DNA from: Gammaproteobacteria bacterium
Lineage (GTDB): Bacteria > Pseudomonadota > Gammaproteobacteria > Steroidobacterales > GCA-2729495
Assembly (NCBI GenBank): GCA_004357495.1
Contig: SMWD01000152.1
Coordinates: 1 to 35,964 of the forward strand
DNA length: 35,964 nucleotides
Reading direction: 5' to 3'
In this document: piece after piece, positions 1 to 11,057 of the stretch
How the letters are laid out: each line of letters starts with the position of its first letter
How positions within the stretch are numbered: position 1 is the stretch's first letter
Made by a program: the position numbers and the translations under genes
The notes under the pieces: model-generated
Told to the model about the DNA's origin: nothing
Databases searched by the model: none
Seen by the model: the letters and a program-made list of their open reading frames with translations, nothing else

Positions 1-534
1 CTCGAAACATTAAGAAATGCCGGCATACCCGCTGCAGAAACCACCCTGCACGATCGAAACGGGCTTCGCTGCCTGATCATCAATCGCTTCGACCGCATCG
101 GCATAAACGGGCGTCGGGCCGTAATGACCCTTGCAGCCGCATCCGGACATGTCGGTATTCCATGGGCCGATGCCACCGAAGAACTTGAACGAAACGATTT
201 ACTCAGCGTCAACGACAATCAATGCATCGCACTGCTCGATGCCTTCGGTGCGCTGATCGCCAATACCGATCGCCACCTATACAACATCCTGCTGTACCCG
301 ACGGAAACCGGCTACACACTCGCATCGGCCTTCGACCAACTGCCCATGGCCTATGCACCACCGGCCAGCGGCAACCTCCGAATTTCAGCCATCAATGCAG
401 CACACCCATCCGTCAACACACTCGCAGTCTGGGATAACGCGCAAACACTCGCCAATGAGTTCTGGCTACGCGCGAGGGAGCAACAGCTATCCGACTCCAT
501 GCAGGAAATCGTCACAGAACACATCGCCCAATAA
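1..534 (+). CDS. HipA-family kinase, C-terminal part (5' end outside the window; possibly YjjJ-like)
   Basis: Frame 1 is open from base 1 (LETLRNAGIPAAETTLHDRNGLRCLIINRFDR...) to TAA at 532-534. HipA_C-like motifs: INRFDR, ALIANTDRHLYNILL, AFDQLPMAYAP. Confidence 0.75.
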   Translation, partial: LETLRNAGIPAAETTLHDRNGLRCLIINRFDRIGINGRRAVMTLAAASGHVGIPWADATEELERNDLLSVNDNQCIALLDAFGALIANTDRHLYNILLYPTETGYTLASAFDQLPMAYAPPASGNLRISAINAAHPSVNTLAVWDNAQTLANEFWLRAREQQLSDSMQEIVTEHIAQ

Positions 535-639
535 TCAAGACGTATTTTCCCGAGTAAGTATCCCCCGGCAAAGCCCTTCTCATGCATTCACTGGTTTATC
601 CCTGATCCATGTGATCGCATTGCTGCAACACACTGATAT

Positions 640-664
640 TCACACTCCCAGCGGGTGTGATTTT
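640..664 (+). terminator. Putative intrinsic terminator between convergent hipA-like and typA genes
   Basis: TCACACTCCC-AGC-GGGTGTGA hairpin (one bulged T) followed by TTTT. Confidence 0.4.
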
Positions 665-671
665 AACTCCT

Positions 672-2492
672 CTAAGTTATGCGCGAAGCGCGTTTGCGCT
701 CGGATTCGGAGAGGATCTTTTTGCGCAGTCGGATGCTCGCCGGCGTCACCTCGACCAGTTCGTCATCGTCGATGAACTCGAGGGCCTCCTCCAGTGAGAA
801 GCGGATCGGCGGCGTCAGGATCAGGCTTTCGTCCGCGAGATGCGTACGGATGTTGTTCAGTTGCTTTGCCTTGGTCGGGTTGACAACCAGATCGTTGCCG
901 CGACTGTGAATGCCGACCAGCATACCTTCGTAGATCTCGTCACCGTGCGCGAGAAACATGCGCCCACGCTCCTGAAGATTGAACAGCGAATAGGCGAGCG
1001 CCTTGCCGGTCACTTTTGAAACGAGCACCCCTTTGTGTCGCTGACCGATCTCCGTCGGCAGCTTGCGGTCGTAGCCGTCGAACACATGATAAATCAGGCC
1101 AGTGCCGGCCGTCGTGGTCAGGTACTCCGTCCGGAAACCGATCAGGCCGCGTGATGGAATCCGGTATTCGAGGCGCACCCGGCCCTTGCCGTCGGGCACC
1201 ATGTCGAGCAATTCGCCCTTGCGTTCGGCGAGGCGACTCATGACGCCACCCTGGTAATCCTCTGCGAAGTCGACCGTCAGCTGCTCCCAGGGTTCGCACA
1301 GCTGCCCGTCGATTTCCTTCTCGATCACCTCGGGGCGCGACACGGCAAGTTCGTAGCCTTCGCGACGCATGGTCTCGATCAGGATCGACAGGTGCAGCTC
1401 GCCGCGGCCCGAAACGCGGAATTTGTCCGGGTCTCCGGTCTCCTCGACGCGCAGCGCGACGTTGTGCTTGAGCTCGTGATCGAGGCGTTCGCTGATCTGC
1501 CGACTGGTCAGGAACTTGCCGTCGCGACCGGAGAACGGCGACTTGTTGACCTGGAAGGTCATCGTGATCGTCGGCTCGTCAATCGACAACGCCGGCAGAG
1601 CCTCCGGATGCTCGCGATCGCAGACGGTATCGGAAATCTGCAGATCGTCGATACCGCTGAACACGACGATGTCGCCGGCCCCGACCGACTCGACCGGCAG
1701 CCGCTCGAGCCCGAGAAAACTATACAAGTCATTGATACGACCGAAGCGCGGCTTCTCGCTTACGGTGACGATGGCAACCGCCGTGTTCGCCGTCACCTGG
1801 CCGCGCGTGACGCGACCGATGCCAAGCACGCCGACATAGGGATCGTAGTCCAGGCTCGACACCTGCAACTGCAACGGGCCGTCGCGGTCGACGTCCGGCG
1901 TCGGAACATGATCGACGATGGCCTGGAACAGCGGTGTCATGTCGCCCGAACTGACATCCGCGTCCCAACCTGCATAGCCGGACAGGGCCGATGCATAAAT
2001 CACCGGAAAATCGAGTTGCGCGTCGGTTGCACCGAGGCGGTCGAACAGGTCGAAGGTCTGATCGAGCACCCAGTGCGCACGGGCGCCGTCGCGGTCGACC
2101 TTGTTGATGACGACGATCGGCGTGAAGCCGAACGCGAACGCCTTTTGCGTGACGAAGCGGGTCTGCGGCATCGGGCCGTCAACCGCGTCGACCAGCAGCA
2201 ATACGCAGTCGACCATCGACAGCACACGCTCGACCTCGCCACCGAAGTCCGCGTGCCCGGGCGTATCGACAATATTGATGCGCCAGTCGCCCCAGTTGAT
2301 CGCGGTATTTTTAGCCAGGATCGTGATACCACGCTCGCGCTCGAGATCATTTGAATCCATGGCACGCTCGGGTAACACGACGCGTTCGCCCAGCGTAGCC
2401 GATTGCTTCAGCAACTGGTCGACCAGCGTTGTCTTGCCGTGGTCAACGTGCGCGATGATTGCGATGTTGCGAAGCTGCTCTGTCTTGATCAT
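672..2492 (-). CDS. typA: Translational GTPase TypA/BipA
   Basis: [55 protein letters not shown]; full-length TypA architecture. Start set at the internal Met of the 2510 ORF. Confidence 0.96.
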   Translation of the reverse strand: MIKTEQLRNIAIIAHVDHGKTTLVDQLLKQSATLGERVVLPERAMDSNDLERERGITILAKNTAINWGDWRINIVDTPGHADFGGEVERVLSMVDCVLLLVDAVDGPMPQTRFVTQKAFAFGFTPIVVINKVDRDGARAHWVLDQTFDLFDRLGATDAQLDFPVIYASALSGYAGWDADVSSGDMTPLFQAIVDHVPTPDVDRDGPLQLQVSSLDYDPYVGVLGIGRVTRGQVTANTAVAIVTVSEKPRFGRINDLYSFLGLERLPVESVGAGDIVVFSGIDDLQISDTVCDREHPEALPALSIDEPTITMTFQVNKSPFSGRDGKFLTSRQISERLDHELKHNVALRVEETGDPDKFRVSGRGELHLSILIETMRREGYELAVSRPEVIEKEIDGQLCEPWEQLTVDFAEDYQGGVMSRLAERKGELLDMVPDGKGRVRLEYRIPSRGLIGFRTEYLTTTAGTGLIYHVFDGYDRKLPTEIGQRHKGVLVSKVTGKALAYSLFNLQERGRMFLAHGDEIYEGMLVGIHSRGNDLVVNPTKAKQLNNIRTHLADESLILTPPIRFSLEEALEFIDDDELVEVTPASIRLRKKILSESERKRASRIT

Positions 2493-2554
2493 GTCGCTGT
2501 GTGTCCTCAATCGCGCTCCGGCCTGGTCAGCAGGGCAGCCATCCGGATGGCCGA

Positions 2555-3841
2555 TTATCCCATCCGCCGCGATCGCGAGCGCTGGCCGCTGCCCGGGCCG
2601 CCGCGTCGTCGTGCCCCGGCCGGTGCGCCGCGCCTGCCGCCGGGACGACCACGGCCTGCCGGCCGATGATTGCGACCCTTCATGATGGGTTCCGGCTTGA
2701 TGCGCGCATCAGGCTCATAGCCCGGAATGATGATCTGATCGATGTCATGCTTGAGCAAACGCTCGATATCCGCGAGCAGTTTCTTCTCGTCGACGCAGAC
2801 CAGCGATACCGCTTCGCCGTCCAGTCCGGCCCGGCCGGTGCGGCCGATACGGTGGATATAGTCTTCCGCCACATGCGGCAATTCGTAGTTGACGACATGC
2901 GGCAACTGAGTGATATCCAGCCCGCGGGCGGCGATGTCGGTGGCGACCAGTACCCGAACATCGCCGTTTTTGAAATCGGCCAGCGCGCGCGTGCGGGCAC
3001 CCTGCGACTTGTTACCGTGAATCGCGACCGTCGCAAGCCCGTCACTCGCCAGTTGCTCACTGAGCCGGTTCGCACCGTGCTTCGTGCGCGTGAAGACCAG
3101 CACCTGGCGCCAGTTGCCGGCACCGATCAGGTGTGACAGCAACTCGCGCTTGCGCGCGCGGTCGACCAGATGAACGACTTGCGTGACCTGCTCGGCGGCC
3201 GTGTTGCGGCGCGCCACCTGAATCTCCGTCGGGGAATTCAGCAAGTCGCCGGCAAGGCGCTTGATCTCCTGCGAGAACGTCGCCGAGAACAGCAGGTTCT
3301 GCCGCTCGGACGGCAGCGCTTTCAGGATCTTGCGAATGTCGCGGATGAAGCCCATGTCGAGCATGCGATCAGCCTCGTCCAGCACCAGCGTCTCGACCCC
3401 GTCGAGGCGAATCGTGCCCTGTTGCATGTGATCAAGGAGACGACCGGGGGTAGCGACGACAATGTCCACGCCCTTGCGCAATTTCGAGATTTGCGGGTTG
3501 ATACTGACGCCGCCGAATATCACGGCAGCCTTGAAGGGCAAATATCGGCCATAGTCGCGTACGCTCTCGGCGACCTGCGCCGCGAGCTCACGCGTCGGCA
3601 CCAGGATCAGCGCGCGCACCTGCGGGCGCCGCCCCGCAGACCCGGATACCTGCAGCCGCTGCAGCAAAGGCAAAGTGAAACCGGCCGTTTTGCCCGTGCC
3701 GGTTTGCGCACCGGCCAGAACATCCCGGCCTTCCAGGACGAGTGGAATCGCCTGTTGCTGAATCGGGGTTGCCTCCTGGTAGCCCTTTTTCTCAATCGCG
3801 CGCAGCAATTCGGCCGACAGGCCGAGTTGTGAAAATAACAT
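2555..3841 (-). CDS. rhlE: DEAD-box ATP-dependent RNA helicase, RhlE type
   Basis: [47 protein letters not shown]; basic R/G-rich C-terminal tail. Confidence 0.93.
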   Translation of the reverse strand: MLFSQLGLSAELLRAIEKKGYQEATPIQQQAIPLVLEGRDVLAGAQTGTGKTAGFTLPLLQRLQVSGSAGRRPQVRALILVPTRELAAQVAESVRDYGRYLPFKAAVIFGGVSINPQISKLRKGVDIVVATPGRLLDHMQQGTIRLDGVETLVLDEADRMLDMGFIRDIRKILKALPSERQNLLFSATFSQEIKRLAGDLLNSPTEIQVARRNTAAEQVTQVVHLVDRARKRELLSHLIGAGNWRQVLVFTRTKHGANRLSEQLASDGLATVAIHGNKSQGARTRALADFKNGDVRVLVATDIAARGLDITQLPHVVNYELPHVAEDYIHRIGRTGRAGLDGEAVSLVCVDEKKLLADIERLLKHDIDQIIIPGYEPDARIKPEPIMKGRNHRPAGRGRPGGRRGAPAGARRRGGPGSGQRSRSRRMG

Positions 3842-4093
3842 GTGTGTGAATACTCCGAGATCGCCCTACCCGAACCACGGATACATACCGGGCAAGGGTC
3901 GGTCCAGGCTGACTCTGTTGGACTCCGCCACCTGCGGAATTGCGGGCCGGGAGCGATTGGCGCAGACCGAAGTGCGCCAGAACGCGGCGGACTATAACAG
4001 ACGTCCGGCCAATTGGAAGGATTTGTTACTCTTGATGCGTAACCTGAATGGAACTGAATTGAATCATGCCCCCTGCGGAGGATTGCTCCACCC

Positions 4094-4636
4094 ATGAAGT
4101 TTTGTAATCAGTGCGGCGCAAGCGTGGTCCTGAACGTACCACCAGGCGACAACCGCCGACGCTACGTGTGCGCCGGCTGTGGCGTTATCCATTATGAAAA
4201 CCCCCGCATCGTGGCCGGCTGCGTGGCCGGATACGAGGGTGCAATCCTGCTCTGCAAGCGAGCCATCGAGCCGCGTTATGGTTACTGGACCGTGCCGGCC
4301 GGCTTCATGGAACTCGACGAGAGCCTGCCCGATGCGGCGGCTCGCGAGACCCGGGAAGAGGCTGAGGCGCGCGTCACGATCGGGCCGATGATTGCCTGTG
4401 TCGACGTGATCCAGGCCCACCAGGTTCACATTTTCTTCGCCGGGACGCTGGATGACCCCGAGTACGGCGCCGGGCACGAGACGCTGGAGGCCGGGCTTTA
4501 CGACCCGACCGATATCCCGTGGGCGGAGCTGGCATTTCCCAGCGTACGCATCGCACTGGAGCAATATCTGCGCAATCGCGAGTCGGGCAGTGACGATCTG
4601 CTGGTCTGCACCGCCCCACGCCGCAGTATCCTCTGA
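4094..4636 (+). CDS. NUDIX hydrolase with N-terminal zinc ribbon
   Basis: CNQCG...CAGCG zinc ribbon and Nudix box GFMELDESLPDAAARETREEAEA. Confidence 0.9.
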   Translation: MKFCNQCGASVVLNVPPGDNRRRYVCAGCGVIHYENPRIVAGCVAGYEGAILLCKRAIEPRYGYWTVPAGFMELDESLPDAAARETREEAEARVTIGPMIACVDVIQAHQVHIFFAGTLDDPEYGAGHETLEAGLYDPTDIPWAELAFPSVRIALEQYLRNRESGSDDLLVCTAPRRSIL

Positions 4637-4762
4637 TCGCCCAAATGCAGAAAAACCCGGTCGGCATACCGATATATCGCGAAATTATTTGATTTCCCCG
4701 ATGAAATCTCTACAGTACCGCGGTCTGGAACAGGAGATCGCAGGATCCGGCCGGAGAGTTGA

Positions 4763-5086
4763 ATGACATTCCTGGTAATTGAGAGCTGCATCAAGTGCAA
4801 ATTGATGGATTGTGTCGAGGTATGCCCCGTCGACTGTTTCCATGTAGGCCCCAATATGCTGGTCATCGATCCGGATGAATGCATCGACTGCACGTTGTGT
4901 GAACCGGAATGCCCGGTCGAGGCGATCGTGGCCGAAGACGAGATTCCGGAAGGTCAGGAGCAGTTCCTGAAACTCAACGAAGAACTATCGCGGGGGTGGC
5001 CCGTCATCACCGAGGCGGGCACACCGCCGGCAGATGCAGATGAATGGCGCGAGGTGCCTGACAAGCTGCAGCACCTGGAACGCTAG
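4763..5086 (+). CDS. fdxA: Ferredoxin, 7Fe FdxA type
   Basis: [49 protein letters not shown], typical of FdxA. Confidence 0.93.
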   Translation: MTFLVIESCIKCKLMDCVEVCPVDCFHVGPNMLVIDPDECIDCTLCEPECPVEAIVAEDEIPEGQEQFLKLNEELSRGWPVITEAGTPPADADEWREVPDKLQHLER

Positions 5087-5113
5087 CGCGATCAGGTAAT
5101 CCGCCCGCAGCCG

Positions 5114-5842
5114 TTATTCGCTCTCGATGTAGCGCAGTAATTCATCGGGCCCGACATAGCCCGGAATCAACTCACCGCTCTCGGCAATGATTGCCGGCGT
5201 GCCTTGGATACCGAAGCTCAGGCCCAACTCGTAGTGCTGTGCGACCGGCGTCGTTCCGCAATCCCGCTCGTCGACGATCATGCCGGTCTTGGCCATCGTC
5301 AGCGCCACGTTGCGGTTATCGGCGCACCAGACATTCTCGGCCTTGTACCAGCTGTCGGTTGCCGGGCCGCTGCGCGGGAAAAACATATAACGAACCTCGA
5401 TGCCGAGTTCGTTGTAGCTCTTGATCTGGCGATGCAGCTTGCGGCAGTAGCCGCAGTCAATATCGGTAAACACAGTGATCGTATGCGTCTTTTTCCCTTG
5501 CGGAGAGAAAATAATCATGCTGCTTTCACCGACGGCATCCAGCGCCTCTGCCCGCGCGCCCATGCGACGCATTTCGGTCAGGTTCTCTTCGGTATCCGCG
5601 TCGTACAGATCACCCCGGATCAGGTAGCGGCCGTCGGCCGAGACATAACTTAATCTCATGCCCATACCAATCTCGTACAGGCCGGAAATTGGCGACGGAC
5701 GGATGGCTGATGGCCCCAGTTCCGGAAACTGCTCACGGATCAATTGCATGTCTGCCGCTTCCTGATCGGTCACGGCGTAGGTCACACCGGTTGCGCCCAA
5801 CCACAACATCAGCGAACCCAGTATCCATCGCGAAATGTTCAT
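5114..5842 (-). CDS. dsbC: Thiol:disulfide interchange protein DsbC
   Basis: Signal peptide MNISRWILGSLMLWLGATGVTYA; FTDIDCGYCRKLHRQI active site; GIQGTPAIIAESGELIPGYVGPDEL. Start moved to the internal Met at 5842. Confidence 0.9.
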   Translation of the reverse strand: MNISRWILGSLMLWLGATGVTYAVTDQEAADMQLIREQFPELGPSAIRPSPISGLYEIGMGMRLSYVSADGRYLIRGDLYDADTEENLTEMRRMGARAEALDAVGESSMIIFSPQGKKTHTITVFTDIDCGYCRKLHRQIKSYNELGIEVRYMFFPRSGPATDSWYKAENVWCADNRNVALTMAKTGMIVDERDCGTTPVAQHYELGLSFGIQGTPAIIAESGELIPGYVGPDELLRYIESE

Positions 5843-5979
5843 ATTCAGCCTGTTTCGAAATATCCGGAGATTACGCCAATTGGACCATACTCTGACGCGC
5901 GGGTTCCGCGACCGGCCGCCATTCTCGGCCGTCTGTGCCGGCCCTCGATCCCGACCGGTCATAAAGTCTAGCATGGACG

Positions 5980-6006
5980 AAAAAACCGGGCAGCGAGCCC
6001 GGTTTT
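5980..6006 (-). terminator. Intrinsic terminator downstream of xerD
   Basis: Perfect 10-bp stem AAAACCGGGC(5982-5991)/GCCCGGTTTT(5997-6006), 5-nt loop, T6 run on the minus strand. Confidence 0.7.
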
Positions 6007-6046
6007 CGTGCCGTCTTGACGCGACGGACAATGGCCTTCTTCACGC

Positions 6047-6985
6047 TCAGCCGCGCGGATGGTGCTGCGCATGCAGTTCCTTCATGCGCGCCCGGGCGAC
6101 GTGTGTATAGATCTGCGTCGTCGACAGATCACTGTGGCCGAGCAACATCTGCACGACGCGCAGATCCGCGCCGTTATTGAGCAGGTGGGTCGCAAACGCG
6201 TGACGCAGAGTATGCGGCGAGAGCTTGCCCTGGATCTCCGCCTTTTTCGTGTAGCGCTTGATAATGTGCCAGAATGCCTGGCGCGTCATCCGGTCACCGC
6301 GACGGGTCGGAAACAGGTAGTCGGTCTGACGCTCAAGCAGAATCTCCAACCGGGCGCCGGATATGAACTCACGAAGCCAGCTCTGCGCCTCGTCACCCAG
6401 CGGGATCAGGCGCTCACGCTCAGCCTTGCCGGTGACGCGCAGGACACCCTGGTTCAGGTTGATCTCACCCTGTTTCAGGTTGATCAATTCGGTCACGCGC
6501 AGGCCGGTTGCGTACAGAACCTCAAGCATGGTCCGGTCACGATGACCCAGCGGGTCATGCGTGTCCGGCGCCGCCAGCAGCGACTCAACCTCGTTCTCGG
6601 TCAGGGAACGCGGCAACGAACGGCCGATCTTCGGCATATCGATCTTCAGCGTCGGGTCTTCACCGATCATGCCTTCGCGCAGCAAGAAACGGTAGAAGCG
6701 ACGGAAACTGGACAGCTGCCGCGCGGTAGAGCGCGGCTTGGCACCTTCTTGTGCCCGCCATGCGATAAACGCCAGCAAATCTGCCCGGGTCGCATAAATC
6801 AGACTGATATCACGCCCGGCCAGCCAGCGCTTCAGCGCCATGACATCGGCACGATAGGCACCCAGCGTGTTGACCGACAGGCCACGCTCCATCCAGATCG
6901 TGTCGAGAAATTTATCGATAATCGCCTCGGGAGCAGCCGGACCCTGGCCGCTCTCGGCAACAACTTTTAGAGGAATTTGTGACAT
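6047..6985 (-). CDS. xerD: Site-specific tyrosine recombinase XerD
   Basis: LYATGLRVTELINL, LSPHTLRHAFATHLLNNGADLRVVQMLLGHSDLSTTQIYTHV; adjacent to dsbC as in many gammaproteobacteria. Confidence 0.95.
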   Translation of the reverse strand: MSQIPLKVVAESGQGPAAPEAIIDKFLDTIWMERGLSVNTLGAYRADVMALKRWLAGRDISLIYATRADLLAFIAWRAQEGAKPRSTARQLSSFRRFYRFLLREGMIGEDPTLKIDMPKIGRSLPRSLTENEVESLLAAPDTHDPLGHRDRTMLEVLYATGLRVTELINLKQGEINLNQGVLRVTGKAERERLIPLGDEAQSWLREFISGARLEILLERQTDYLFPTRRGDRMTRQAFWHIIKRYTKKAEIQGKLSPHTLRHAFATHLLNNGADLRVVQMLLGHSDLSTTQIYTHVARARMKELHAQHHPRG

Positions 6986-7297
6986 TACTTCACTTCTGCA
7001 CCTTCAGCAATCCTTCACAACTCAGCCCGTACCGGTAAGCGTTCGGCTTGAGTGCCTGGATCGAATCCACCGCATGCCAACGTCGATAATGCCTCCGGTC
7101 GACGCCGCATGTCCCGATCGCCCTGCCCCTTCGCGATCCACGGGTCCTGTCGTGGCTAGCGAAGCGGCATCTGCTGGCGGCAAGTATGGGCCGCTTTTCC
7201 TGGCACCGCCGTGATAGATTTCACAAAAAATATCAATGGATTACATAAACTTTAATTTAACAAAATACCGGGCCGGCAAAGCCTGTCCGCTACCCTG

Positions 7298-8002
7298 ATG
7301 CAGACACTTTATGGAATACTCAGCGCCGTGGCGTTTACCCTCGTCACAGTTCCGACCGTCGTGCTGCTGGCGCTCATTCCGGGGCAGAAGCGGCGCCGCA
7401 GCGTTGTAAAGATCGCAGCAGGGCTGATTTTCCGGCTCGTCGGCGCGCGCCCGCGGGTCTCCGGGCTGGCCAATCTGCCGGCGGGACCCTGCGTGGCGGT
7501 GGCCAATCACGCGAGCTACATAGACGGCATTATTTTGACCGCCGTCCTGCCGCCCCGATTTACCTTTGTCATCAAACGGGAGATGACGGAAATCCCATTT
7601 GCCAATTTTCTGCTGCAACGCATTGGATCCGCGTTCATCGATCGCTTCGACCGCTCGCGCGGCGCTATGGATGCCCGGCGTATCCTGGCGCATGCCGGCC
7701 AGCAAAAGTCGCTGGCCTTTTTTCCGGAAGGCACCTTTCGCGCCGAGCCCGGCCTGCGCCGGTTCCACAACGGGGCGTTCGCAGCGGCCCGCCACGGCGG
7801 TCTGGTCGTCGTGCCGATCGTAATTCGTGGCAGCCGCCATATGCTTCCCGCCGGCCGGGGGCTGCCACGCCCGGGCCGGCTCGAGGTCATCATCAAGCCG
7901 CCGGTCGATCCGGCCGCGGCCGATCTCAGCTCCACCGAGCTCATGCGGACCTGCCGGGCGCATATCCTCGCGGACCTCGGCGAACCCGACGCCACAATTT
8001 GA
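7298..8002 (+). CDS. Lysophospholipid acyltransferase family protein (1-acyl-glycerol-3-phosphate acyltransferase-like)
   Basis: VAVANHASYIDGI (HX4D), FFPEGTFRAEPGLRRFHNGAF; N-terminal TM helix. Confidence 0.88.
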   Translation: MQTLYGILSAVAFTLVTVPTVVLLALIPGQKRRRSVVKIAAGLIFRLVGARPRVSGLANLPAGPCVAVANHASYIDGIILTAVLPPRFTFVIKREMTEIPFANFLLQRIGSAFIDRFDRSRGAMDARRILAHAGQQKSLAFFPEGTFRAEPGLRRFHNGAFAAARHGGLVVVPIVIRGSRHMLPAGRGLPRPGRLEVIIKPPVDPAAADLSSTELMRTCRAHILADLGEPDATI

Positions 8003-8141
8003 ACCGGCCCGCGGCCGGGGACAGCAGTTTTCAGGATCGCTCCTTGGCGAAGTTTGCGCCGCGAAGCATAATCGTCCTGTGCGGAGTCAGGACCTGCCGT
8101 GGTCCGCCGACGCTCCTCGAACCACCCAGCACGGAAAATCA

Positions 8142-9323
8142 GTGAGCCAGGATTCTGTTGTCATCATTGCCGCGCGCCGTACGCCGATCGGCGCATTCCA
8201 GGGCGCGCTGAGCACCGTTCACGCCCCGGCCCTGTCCGCGGCAGCGACCCGTGCGTGTATCGCCGACGCCGGCATCGAACCCGGCGCGATCGACGAGGCC
8301 CTGATCGGCTGCGTCCTGCCCGCGGGCGTCGGCCAGGCCCCGGCGCGGCAGGCGGCACTCGCGGCCGGCCTGCCGAACGGAGTTGGCTGTATCACAATCA
8401 ACAAGGTCTGCGGCTCCGGCATGCAGGCCGCGATGCTCGGCCACGACCTGATCCGGGCGGGCTCGGCAAAGATTGTGCTCGCCGGCGGCATGGAATCGAT
8501 GAGCAACGCTCCGTACCTGCTGCCCAAAGCACGCGGCGGCTACCGCATGGGCCATCACGAAGTGGTCGACCATATGTTCATCGACGGTCTGCAAAATGCC
8601 TATGACGGTAAAATGATGGGTGTGTTCGCCGAGGACACCGCCAGACACTACGAATTCTCTCGCGAACAGCAAGACGCATTCGCGATCGAGTCAGTCACGC
8701 GCGCGCGCACTGCGGCCGCAGCAGGTGCATTCGACGCGGAGTTGACGCCGGTCACGGTCAAGAGCCGCAAGGGTGAAGTGATTGTCGACACCGATGAGGA
8801 ACCGGGCCGTGCGAATCTTGAGAAAATCCCGACTCTGCGCGCGGCATTTGCCAAGGATGGCACAGTCACGGCGGCTAACTCGTCAACCATTGCCGACGGC
8901 GCCGCATCTTTGTTGCTGATGAGCGAGAGCGAGGCCGCAAGCCGCGGTATCACGCCGCTGGCACGAATCGTCGGGCATGCCAGTCATGCCCACGAACCCG
9001 AATGGTTCACGACTGCGCCGGTCGGAGCAATCAAGTCATTGCACGAGCGCGTCGGCTGGTCGCCCGTCGACGTCGATCTGTACGAGATCAATGAGGCGTT
9101 CGCCTGCGTCACGATGGCGGCCATGAAAGATGTCGGCCTCGATCACGCGAAGGTCAACGTCAACGGCGGCGCCTGCGCGCTCGGCCACCCGCTGGGTGCC
9201 AGCGGCGCACGCATCATGGCAACGCTGATTCACGCGCTGCGTAACCGCGGCGGCCGGCGCGGCATCGCATCACTGTGTATCGGCGGCGGCGAAGCGGTAG
9301 CGATTGCCGTGGAGATTATCTAA
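8142..9323 (+). CDS. Acetyl-CoA C-acyltransferase (thiolase)
   Basis: VSQDSVVIIAARRTPIGAFQGALS; INKVCGSGMQA; GGMESMSNAPYLL; VNVNGGACALGHPLGASGARI. GTG start in frame with the 7827 ORF. Confidence 0.93.
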   Translation: MSQDSVVIIAARRTPIGAFQGALSTVHAPALSAAATRACIADAGIEPGAIDEALIGCVLPAGVGQAPARQAALAAGLPNGVGCITINKVCGSGMQAAMLGHDLIRAGSAKIVLAGGMESMSNAPYLLPKARGGYRMGHHEVVDHMFIDGLQNAYDGKMMGVFAEDTARHYEFSREQQDAFAIESVTRARTAAAAGAFDAELTPVTVKSRKGEVIVDTDEEPGRANLEKIPTLRAAFAKDGTVTAANSSTIADGAASLLLMSESEAASRGITPLARIVGHASHAHEPEWFTTAPVGAIKSLHERVGWSPVDVDLYEINEAFACVTMAAMKDVGLDHAKVNVNGGACALGHPLGASGARIMATLIHALRNRGGRRGIASLCIGGGEAVAIAVEII

Positions 9324-9356
9324 GCGGGTGCGGCCGCACCGGCGGTGCCGAAACTG

Positions 9357-11009
9357 CTACATTCCACTGTAGTTCGGCCCGCCACCGCCTTCTGGGACGA
9401 CCCAGTTGATGTTCTGTGCCGGATCCTTGATGTCACAGGCCTTGCAGTGCACGCAGTTTTGCGCATTGATCTGGAAGCGCGGCTTGCCGTCGTCGCCGTC
9501 GACCACTTCATACACGCCGGCAGGACAATAACGCTGCGCGGGCTCGGCATAGTCGGGCAGATTTTTCAGAATCGGAATCGCCGGATCGGTGAGTTGCAGG
9601 TGACAGACCTGGTTTTCCTCGTGGTTCGTGCTCGACAAGAACACCGATGACAGCTTGTCGAAGCTGATGACGCCATCCGGTTGCGGGTATTCTATCGATC
9701 TCGCGTCCGCCACTTTCTTCAGGCCCGCATGATCGGCCTGCCGACTGTGCAACGTGAACGGCAGACGTCCGTGGAAGATATTCTGATCGACCCACGCGAA
9801 TGCCGCACCGAGAAAGTTGCCGAACTTCTTCATGGCCGGACCGAAGTTGCGGGCGCGGTGCAATTCTTCGTAGACCCACGATGCCCGAACCCGCTCTTCG
9901 TAATCGGCCAGCGTAGCCTGCGCGCCGTCGCCGTTCGCGAGCGCCGCAAACACCGACTCGGCGGCAAGCATGCCGGTCTTCATCGCAGTGTGTGAGCCCT
10001 TGATCTTGGCGCCGTTCAAAAAGCCGGCCTCGCAACCGGCCAGCAGGCCGCCAGGAAAAACCAGCTTCGGCAGCGACTGCAGGCCGCCCTTGTTGACGGC
10101 CCGTGCGCCGTACGCGATGCGTTTGCCCCCTTCGAGCGTACGTCGAATCACCGGATGCTGCTTCCAGCGCTGGAACTCATCGAATGGGCTCAGGTTCGGG
10201 TTGCTGTAGTTCAGGGCAACGATCAGGCCGAGATACACCTGATTATCTTTCGCGTGATACAGGAAACCACCCCCCTCCGTCGAGTTGTCGAGCGGCCAGC
10301 CTAGGGTGTGCACGACGAGGCCTTCCTCATGTTGCGCGGGGTCGATAGCCCAGATCTCCTTGAGGCCGATGCCGTAGTGTTGCGGATCGCATGCATCGCG
10401 CAGCGAAAACTTCTCCATCAGCGACTTGCCGAGACTGCCATGACAGCCTTCGGCAAACAGCGTGTACCTCGCACGCAACTCGTAACCGCGCTCGAACGCC
10501 GGCTTGGGTTCGCCGTTCGCGTCACGCCCCATGTCGCCGGTCGCGACACCGACGACGCGCCCATCCTCATACAGCACCTCGGCCGCCGCGAAACCGGGGA
10601 AAATATTGACGCCGAGCGCCTCGGCCTGCTCGCCCAGCCAGCGGCACAACTCGCCGAGGCTGACGATATAGTTGCCGTGATTACGCGACGGCTTCGGCAC
10701 GAAGAACTCCGGTACGGTCTGCGCACCCTTCTCGCCCATCAGGTAATAGAAACGGTCGCCCGCAACGGCGACCGTAACCGGCGCTTTACGATCGCTCCAG
10801 TCCGGAAACAGTTCGTCCAGCGCACGCGGCTCCAGCACGGCGCCCGACAGGATATGCGCGCCGATTTCCGAACCCTTCTCGACGAGGCAAACATTGAGCT
10901 CCTGCCCCGCCTCTGCCGCCATCTGCATCAACCGACAGGCCGCCGACAGGCCGCAAGGTCCACCGCCGACGATAACGACATCGAAATCCATTGATTCTCG
11001 ATCAGACAT
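9357..11009 (-). CDS. Electron transfer flavoprotein-ubiquinone oxidoreductase
   Basis: MDFDVVIVGGGPCGLSAACRL FAD motif; C-terminal CPAGVYE...INAQNCVHCKACDIKDPAQNINWVVPEGGGGPNYSGM. Confidence 0.95.
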   Translation of the reverse strand: MSDRESMDFDVVIVGGGPCGLSAACRLMQMAAEAGQELNVCLVEKGSEIGAHILSGAVLEPRALDELFPDWSDRKAPVTVAVAGDRFYYLMGEKGAQTVPEFFVPKPSRNHGNYIVSLGELCRWLGEQAEALGVNIFPGFAAAEVLYEDGRVVGVATGDMGRDANGEPKPAFERGYELRARYTLFAEGCHGSLGKSLMEKFSLRDACDPQHYGIGLKEIWAIDPAQHEEGLVVHTLGWPLDNSTEGGGFLYHAKDNQVYLGLIVALNYSNPNLSPFDEFQRWKQHPVIRRTLEGGKRIAYGARAVNKGGLQSLPKLVFPGGLLAGCEAGFLNGAKIKGSHTAMKTGMLAAESVFAALANGDGAQATLADYEERVRASWVYEELHRARNFGPAMKKFGNFLGAAFAWVDQNIFHGRLPFTLHSRQADHAGLKKVADARSIEYPQPDGVISFDKLSSVFLSSTNHEENQVCHLQLTDPAIPILKNLPDYAEPAQRYCPAGVYEVVDGDDGKPRFQINAQNCVHCKACDIKDPAQNINWVVPEGGGGPNYSGM

Positions 11010-11057
11010 GAGCAGGCCCCGCGCGAGTAGACGCGTATTGTACGGTACAGTGCGCGC

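Noticed and set aside
1392-2354. 320-aa plus-strand ORF antisense to typA
   Set aside because: Shadow ORF of a highly conserved gene; no domain recognised.
6059-6970. 303-aa plus-strand ORF antisense to xerD
   Set aside because: Mirrors xerD almost exactly; codon-bias artefact.
8004-8018. CCGGCC-CGC-GGCCGG hairpin after the acyltransferase
   Set aside because: No T-run and such short GC palindromes are frequent in this GC-rich sequence.
7827-8141. N-terminal extension of the thiolase ORF into the acyltransferase gene
   Set aside because: Translation before VSQDSVVIIAARRTPIG is Arg/Ser-rich and overlaps another CDS; GTG at 8142 is the better start.
9327-9340. Perfect palindrome GGTGCGGCCGCACC between convergent thiolase and ETF-QO genes
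   Set aside because: No loop or T-run and only 14 bp; could be chance or a weak terminator, not enough to call.
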